Below are positions 18,801 through 27,800 of a stretch of 30,024 nucleotides of DNA, in pieces. The DNA is from CAZLBC01 sp964557575 (GTDB lineage: Bacteria; Planctomycetota; Phycisphaerae; SM23-33). The notes beneath the pieces are model-generated. The model was not told the DNA's origin. It searched no databases and was given only the letters and a program-made list of their open reading frames with translations. The stretch is from positions 1 to 30,024 of the forward strand of contig CAZLBC010000056.1 of the NCBI GenBank assembly GCA_964557575.1, given 5' to 3'. Every line of letters starts with the position of its first letter. The first letter of the stretch is position 1. The position numbers were made by a program, and so were the translations under genes.

Positions 18801-21800
18801 TCGTCGGCGGACGGCAGTTCCGTTCCCAGGACTACGGGCTGCCGATCCAGCGGCTCCTGCCCGGCGATTACACGCTGACGGTCGACGGGGCGGGCAGCTA
18901 TTCCGGTTCCTACAGCTTCCGTTTCCACGACCTCGCCCAGTCACCCTCCCTGACCCCTGGCGCGACACAGAGCGGCGCCCTGGATCCCGGCAACGAATCC
19001 CTCGTCTACCGGTTCGACGCGGACACCGGTGACCGGTTCTACTACGACGCGATCAGCGCCGACCGGTTCAAGGCCTACATACGCCTGTTCGATTCCCGGG
19101 GCAATGAAATCGGCGGGGGCGCGGCCGACTGGAGCTACGACAAGACATTCGAGGCGGGTATCGCGGGGCCATACTACTTCCTCGTGGAGGGTCAGGGCGG
19201 CAACGGGAGCCCGGTTCCCTACGCGTTCAGCCTCAACGAGATCGCCGCGACACCGGCCCCGCTGACCCTCGGGGCCACCATCGGCGGGACCATCGATGCG
19301 GCCGGCGACTACGACGAGTACACGTTCACGATCACCGACGAGACCTGGGGCTACTTCGATTCGCTGACCGACGACAGCCAGGTCACCGTCCAGTTGACCG
19401 GTCCGGCGGGGAGCCTCTTCGGGGCCGGCCGCACGCTGGATTACCGGGACTGCGACCAATCGTCGCTTATCTCCCTCTCACCCGGCGATTACACGCTGAC
19501 GGTCGACGGGACCGGCGACCATACCGGCCCGTACGCCTTCCGCCTCCACGACGTCGCCCGGGCCGCCCCGCTGACCTCGCAAGTGACGGTCACCGGGCAG
19601 CTCGATCCCGCCGGCGAAACGGACCTCTACCGGCTGACCGCCGATGCGGGTGACCTGCTGAACTTCGATCCGGCGGTATCCGCCGAAGGGGTGGCCTCCG
19701 CCGCGCTGTACGATCCGTACGGACAGCGGGTCTACTTCGACGCGCTCGAGGCCGACAGCGGGTATTTACGGCTGCCGTCGACCGGCACGTACACGCTGCT
19801 GATCGGCGCCCCGACGGACGCCGCCACGGCGGTGTCCTACGAGTTTACGCCCCTCTACTCGGAATTCACGACCACCGGCATCGCCATAGGGGATCTCGTC
19901 GAGGATACCGTGGATTTTTCACGCGACATGAACACGTACTCGTTCTCAGCCGTCGCCGGCCGGACGGTTATCCTGGACGGCCGCATCTGGGACAGCGAGC
20001 AGATCAGGTACCGGTTCGTCTACGACGGCGGAGTCTTCTGCGAGGGCGCCCTGCACGAGAATTCCGGCCGGGTCTTCCTTCGTCACGACGGGGAGTACCA
20101 GGTCGTGATCGACACGCCCGACGACAGCACGGGCGATTACTCCTTCAGGCTCATCGACACCGCGAGCCTGGACGAGGCGGTCACCGGCGCGGCACACGAC
20201 ATCGGCGCCGCGAATTTCAGCAGCGCGATCACGTACCGGTTCGCGGGCACCGCGGGACAGAATATCCAGGTCAGCCTGGATCCCTCGGTCCTGCTGGGCA
20301 CCTCCCTGGACCTCAATGCGAATACGGACGCCCTGACCCTCTTCGGCGGCGTCGAGGACGGGTACCAGGCGATCGATTACGCCCTGAACAACCTGCCCTT
20401 CAGGGCCGACGCGGCGAAAAATATCGTCCTCATCACCGACGAGGACCGGGACTGCCTGGCCGATTACCTTGAATACGGCGAGGAGTGGCGATTGGAGTAC
20501 GCCGACGTGATCGACGGGCTCGCCGGCAGCGATGCCATCCTCAACACCGTCGTCAACGCCTCGTACGCATCCGACGACCCGTCGCTGACCGTCCTGGGCG
20601 TCGATCCGCAAAACCTCGCCTACGCCGCCGACGGACAGGGCGGCTACGTCACCGACACCGGCGGCGTCTACACCACGGGCGCCGGGACGACGAAGGAGGA
20701 TTACCTGGATCTGTCGTGGGAAAGCGGCGGCGCCTCCTGGGACCTGAGCCGGCTGCGCGAGGGCGGCGACTGCGCCCTGTCGTTCACCGCCGCCTTCGTC
20801 GATATCACCGCCGAGCAGATCGCCGAGCAGATGCCCGTGACGGTCATCGCGTCCGATCCGACGGTCCAGGTCGAGAATCTCACCGGCCCCCTGGCCGAAA
20901 TCGAGCCGGGGCAGGCGCTGGATTTCGATATCCGCTTTACCGGTGACGAGGTCCCCGCGCGGTTCGACCTGATGCTGGTCAGGGCCGACAACCACGATAT
21001 CGCCTACGCGACGATCCCGGTATGGATGAACACCCCGTATACCTACCAGGTCCGTGCCATGGATCCCGACGGCGACGAGATCACCTACGAGCTTATCGGC
21101 GATACCCACGGCGCGACCATCGACCCCGGCACCGGCCTGATGACCTGGGTGCCGCCGGCCGAGGGTGATTACGCATTCACGATCCGGGCCACCGACGGCA
21201 ACGGCGGAACATCCGAACAGGTGCGGACCATCCACGCCGGCCCGGTCGATGCGGCCAACACCGATCCCCGGATCGCCGCCGTTCCGCCCGTCGACGCCTG
21301 GATCGACCGCCCCCTGACCCTGCAGATCGAAGCGACCGACGCCGAGGGCGATCCGCTGCGGTACTATTTCAACCAGGACCCGCCCGCCGGCATGACGATC
21401 GACGCCGATACCGGGCTGATCGCGTGGACGCCCGGGCCCTCGCAGGTCGGGCCGGTGACCGTTTCGGTCATGGTCGTGGACGCCAACGGCGGGACGGCGC
21501 TGCTGGACATCGACGTGGCGGTTTCAGACGCCGTCCCGGAAAACACCCGCCCCGAGATCCTGACCGACGCCCCGGAGACCGTCGAACCGGGCAACCGTTA
21601 CGACTACCTGCCGGATGTCATCGACGCCGACGGCGACGTAATCACCTGGAAACTCAACGTCGGTCCGGCGGGCATGGCCGTCGACCCGGCAACCGGGCAG
21701 GTCGCCTGGGACCCGACAGCCGGCCAGGTCGGCACTCACACGGTGATTATCTCCGCCCGCGACCCCTTCGGCGGGGCGATCACGCAGGCCTGGGACCTGG

Positions 21801-24800
21801 CGGTAACCGACGGAAACGACCGCCCGGAGATCGTCTCAACGCCGGTGACGGCCGTAAACTTCGGCGAAAGCTACACCTACCAGCTCCAGGTGTCGGATCC
21901 CGACCCGGGCGACCAGTTCACCTTCTCGCTGGAACACGGCCCGGCGGGCCTGTCCGTGGACGCCGCCGGCATGATCACCGGCACGCCCGCCACGTCCGGG
22001 GTCTACACGACGCGGGTCCGGGTAACCGACGCCGGCGGCCTGTGGCATACGCAGGTATTCGATCTCCACGTGGTGGACACCGGACCCAACGCGGCACCGG
22101 ACATTACCTCCCTGCCCCGCACGTCGATCCAGGGCGGCCGGACGTATTTCTACGCGGCGGCGGCCGACGACGCCAACGCCGACCCGCTCACCTTCAGCCT
22201 CGACGCCGATTCCCTGGCGCGGGGCATGACGATCGACGCGACGGGGCTGATGACCTGGACAACAACCATCGGTGATATCGCCGATCCGCCCTGCCCGGTG
22301 ACCGTCACGGTCGACGACGGCCGCGGGGGCATCGACTCACAGCAGTTCGACCTTTCGGTGACCCCGCGCCAGGTCAATACCGCCCCGGCAATCACCGTCC
22401 CCGCCCATCTCGACGCAAAGGCGGATGTCACCTACCGCCTGCAGCTTTCGGCTGCCGACGCTGAAAACGACACGGTCATCTGGCTGCTGGAGGATGGCCC
22501 GGGCGGCGCGGCAATCAATCCCGATACCGGGCTGCCGGTATGGACCCCGACGTTCGACCAGGCCGGCGAACAGGTGTTCACCGTCACCGCCGCGGACGCT
22601 TACGGCGCGTCCTCGACGGCGGATTTCACGATCCTGGTCCGCGGGGCCAACCTGCCCCCGCAGATCACCTCCACCCCGGAGACGATCGCCCTGGCCGGCG
22701 CCGCGTACACCTACGACCTCGAGGCCGTCGACCTCGACGATAACGCGGCGAACCTGGTCTACACGCTCGACGCGGCATCGATCGGCCGCGGGATGACCAT
22801 CGATCCCGACACCGGCCTGGTCTCCTGGATCCCCGCCACGCTCGGGACGTTTGCGGTGACGGCAACAGTCGACGACGCCGGCGGCATACCCGCCGTTCAG
22901 ACGTATGACCTGGTGGTCACCGACGATCCGGCCGCGGTAAACAAGGCACCTGTCATCACCTCCGCGCCGCGGACGCTGGCTGCCACCGGGCAGGATTACG
23001 AATACCAGGTCACCGCCGACGATCCGGACGGCGGCTGCCCGGTATTCAGCCGCACGGTCGACCCGGCCCTGGAAACCGCGATACTGATCGACCCGGCCAC
23101 CGGGCTGCTGACCGGGGACAGCGTGGATGTCGCGGGGACCCACGAGGTTACGGTCATCGCCACGGACGGCTTCGGCGCGACGGCCCGCCAGGTGTTCACC
23201 CTCGATGTGCGGGACGGCAACATCCTGCCCGCCATCGACTCGACGCCCCCGGCAACGGTACGGCAGGGACTCGAATACCGCTACGATGTCATCGCCGCCG
23301 ACGGCGACGGCGACAGCCTGACCTTCAGCCTCGACGCCGATTCCCTGGCGCGGGGCATGACCATCGACGACATGGGCCGGATCCGGTGGCAGACCTCCGC
23401 CGACGATACCGGTCTCTATCCCGTGGCGGTGACGGTCACCGACGCATACGGCGGGTCCCGGGCCCAGACCTGGTCTGTCAGTGTTCGGGAGGATGCCGAA
23501 TCCCCGAATATCTCCCTGCAGGGTCCCCGCGACCTGCAGGTGGGAGATACGGCGGCGTTCTTCGTCGCCGCGGTCGACAACGTCGGCATCGAGACGCTCA
23601 CGCTGACCGTGGACGGCGCTTCGCTGACGATCGGCGACGACGGGTACGCGTCGCTGGACATGGCGGCGGCCGGGCAGTTCGCGGTCGTCGCTGTTGCCGC
23701 TGATGCCGCGGGCAACACGGCGGAACTGCGGTACCTCCTGGAGGTGACCGATCCGCAGATGGTCAACCCGCCGGTCCTGGAATTCGTGACCCCGGTTGCG
23801 GACGGGACGGTGACCGCGCCGGTGGACGTGATCGGGTCGGTGACCGACGACGGGACTGTTGAATGGACGCTGTCGATCGCGCCCCGGGGCAGCGGGGATT
23901 TCGAGGAGATCGGGGCCGGGACGGCGGCGGTTGTCGACGGCGTTCTCGGGCAGATCGATCCGACCCTCCTGGCCAACGGGCAGTATACGCTGCGGCTGGT
24001 GGCTTCAGACGGGACGTATGAAGTCAGCAGCGAGCGGGATATCCTGGTCGACGGGAATTTGAAGCTGGGGAATTTCCGGATGTCGTTTGAGGACCTGTCT
24101 ATTCCCGTGGGGGGGATACCGATAAGTATCACCCGGACGTACGATTCGCTCGATTCTCATGAAAACGGGGATTTCGGTTACGGCTGGAACATGGATCAAT
24201 CCAACGTGGGAATCAACACTAACGTTGAAGAATCCGACCTGTCGGATTACGGCATTGAGAATCCGTACAGCGATGATACGAATGTATATGTCAATACTCC
24301 GGACGGAGATATTCTGACTTTTAAGTGCAGGTTGGTACCTATCGAGCCGGGGTCGGCGATTTCAGGACAGTTTTCCAAAAAATTATTGGCTGAAACCAAA
24401 ATTGGCCGTCTGGAATTTGTTTCCAGCAAGAATTCAAATATCAAACTGGAACTATCCGAAGAAATTATTCTGCAGAAACGAGGCGGCAGGCTTTATTTTC
24501 CCGAAACAGAGATCCCGTTCAATCCAGCTTCTCTTTTCCATCCTGTTGATTATGTATTACAGACGCCCAACGGGCTTGAATACAACATCGATTCGGCAAC
24601 GGGGGAATTAAAGCACATTATCAACTCTTCGGGTAATACGCTGTATCTTACCAACGACGCCGTAATAGCTATTGATCCGGACGGAAATATCGTGGAGCAA
24701 GTTGACTTCGTGCGTGATCAGCGGGGAAGAATTACCGCGATCAAGGATCCGGATAATCGCACTATCAGGTACACCTATGACGCAAACGGCGATCTGATCA

Positions 24801-27800
24801 TGGTCACTAATCGCAAGGGTAATTCAGTTGAAATGCAGTACAACGCCCCGAAGGCGCATTATCTCACGGACATAATAAATGAAAACGGCGTTACAACAAT
24901 GCACGTCGATTTCGACCCGGTGACCGGGCGTGTTTCAGGTATCTCCGACGCCGCAGGAAATACAGCCCCCTTCGACTATACATTTAATACTGCTGACGGA
25001 CAGTATGTAACGAGGGCCGAAGATGCTTACGGGATCGTCACGGAATCCGTTTACGATTCACATGGCAATCTGATGCGCCTGATAGAACATCATCAACAGG
25101 AACCCGACGCTGAGAATCCCGTTCCTCCCGAGGATCTTCGGTACTCACTCACCATATATGATTATGACTCCGACGATCACCTGCTCAGCATGTCGCAGAC
25201 TTGCGAGGTCACACAACAACATCTCAATGATGCAAGCAAGACCCGATACGACTACATCCCGGACAATCTTATTGTAACAATTACAATGGTTTACGACGAG
25301 TCTGGCAACATGGTTGAAGCCAGTGATCAATATGACAACTCAATCTACTACACATACGATTCCAACAACCTGCTGATAACCGAGACCGATACGTTCGGCA
25401 ACACAACGGAATATTCATATGATCCGAACAGCAAAAGGCCAACACGGGTAATCGACAACTCAGGAAACGTAAAGGAAATTGATTATTACCAGGGCCTGGT
25501 GTCGAGCAAGACCTTACAGTCGCCTGGAGAAGACCCGTTTACAATAGTGTCCGCAGAATACAATGACGAGAACCGGGCTTCCCGTGTGACGGACTCGTGG
25601 GGCGTAACGAGCTTCTATGAATATGATGCCAACGGAAATCAAACATTGGCCTATTCACATTGGACAGGGTTCAATAATGAGGGATCGTTGGCGGAAAAGA
25701 CATTAGTAAGCCGCTATGACTACGACGAGGAAGGACGTCCCACGTCATTGCGCGAATATACGATTGAAGGCCATTTGACCTTTGTTGAAGCGGCCGATCT
25801 TGAATTGTATTCACCGACTAGCACCCTCACTTTTGAATACGATTCAGCCGGCAGAAGAATCAGGCAGATCGATACCCATGGAAGCGTGACTGAAATCCAC
25901 TATGACACAAGGAACAATGTCGTTGAATCCCGCTCGGAATCCAGGGATGAAGCGGGTTTTCAGCTAATGGTGGTAATACGTAATGTATTCGATGATAACG
26001 GGAGGAAAATAGCCACCACCGATCCCTTCCTCGTCAACCCCGCCGATGATTCGATTGTCACACCTGCCCAGGATCTGAGGACAATGTATTACGTTTACGA
26101 CAATCGGGGAAGAATCATCAGAACAGAGTACAGAGAAGGTATGGTGGTAGATATCGTTGAAGACCCCCAGCAGCCGGGCAACTTTACATCCTCAATTGCT
26201 TCGATGGGGACGGTATTATCTACCACGGAAACAACGCATAACGATCTGGGACTGACCGAGACGTATTTGAGTATAACCGGTGCCCGAACTATCTATAATT
26301 ACGATGATTACGGTCGTCTGGTATCGACCACCGATGATCTTGACGGCGACCTGGACACCACCGGAGACCAGCAGACGGTATACTCGACAGTATACGACGA
26401 ATACGGACGCGTAAGCCAGTCAGTTGTAGACGAAGACGGCGATCCGGTGACCACCGGCGATCAGCGAATCACAACATACTTCCACGACCAGCTTAACCGC
26501 CAAAACCGCACTGTATATGCCAACGGAAGCTCCACAGAAATCATCTATGATACGAAGGGCAGAGTACAAACTGAAATCGACCAGATGGGCTTGGAGACCC
26601 ATTACGAATACGATGCACTTGGCCAGTTAACGGCCGTCATTCTACCCGCCGTCGAACATCCGGACAGCACTACAGGATTGGTGCACCCGCGGTACGAATA
26701 CGAATACGACGACTACGGCAACCATACCGTAACCCGCGACAACATCTTCCAGGTGAACCCCGAGGACGAAACCACCATAGACCGTTCTTCGGCAAGGGAA
26801 ACACTGTTCACCTACGACCACGCCGGCCGCATGCTTACGAGAACACTTCCCGAGGGCCAAGTTGAGCAATACGTGTACAACGATTTGGGGCAGACGGTGA
26901 TGTACATGGATTTCGAAGGGCGGGTAGCTGCATACGAGTATGACAACAATCCCGGCGGTTACGGGCAGTTGACATCCGAGCAATACTGGGCCGATGAAAC
27001 GGCATATAATGCCTCGCCGTTATCACCCGAGCAAACAGTGACGTACGAATACGAACCTTACGGCAACATCACGACGGTTACAGGCAACCTGTACGGCATA
27101 ACCACGTACGACTACAATGCCGAACAGCAGATGACCCGGATAGACACACCCCAGGGGGTCATTAACTACGAGTATGAACCCGCCACAGGTTACCTGGAGA
27201 CCGTGTGGACAGGCACCGATTCGCTGAATCCCAGGACCGCGACCGAATACGGGTACGACACGCTCGGGCGCCTGGAAACCGTTACCCAGACCCATCGCGA
27301 AGGGGCTGCGCTGCCCGATCCGGAAATTACGGCCTATCATTACGACCCCGTCGGCAATATCGATTACACGACCCTCCCCAACGGCGTTATTACCGATTAC
27401 GTATACAACGACATCAACCGGCTTGACTTCATGGCTCATTACGCACCCGAAGATGGTACGGGTGATCCGAATGATTACCGGGACAACGAAGTGATAGCCT
27501 CGTACGATTACCAGCTTCGCCCCGATGGCCTGCGAACAGGAGTGATCGAAACCGACGACCAGGGGCGGGTAACGAATATTTCGTGGTCTTACGATAACCT
27601 CGGGCGTTTGATTCAGGAAAGCTATGATTCGTTCGACAACGGCCTGGACTTTGTCTCCCGGTACGAATACGATCTGGTCGGCAATAGAACTGGGAAGTTT
27701 ACCGACAACGACGCCGACACAGAGTGGGATGAAGTGGTCGCATACACTTACGACAATAACGATCGCCTACTGACGGAAATCAAAACCCGGGAGGGTATCG

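Noticed and set aside
11810..20200. Regularly spaced repeats as a CRISPR array
   Set aside because: Periods of 291 and about 300-620 bases follow protein domain units in one open frame; there are no short repeats with unique spacers.
14840..20450. Two separate vWA domains in the giant protein
   Set aside because: Only one MIDAS start (DESGSM) and one TDEDRD strand are present, each with the other half missing, so one split domain is the better reading.
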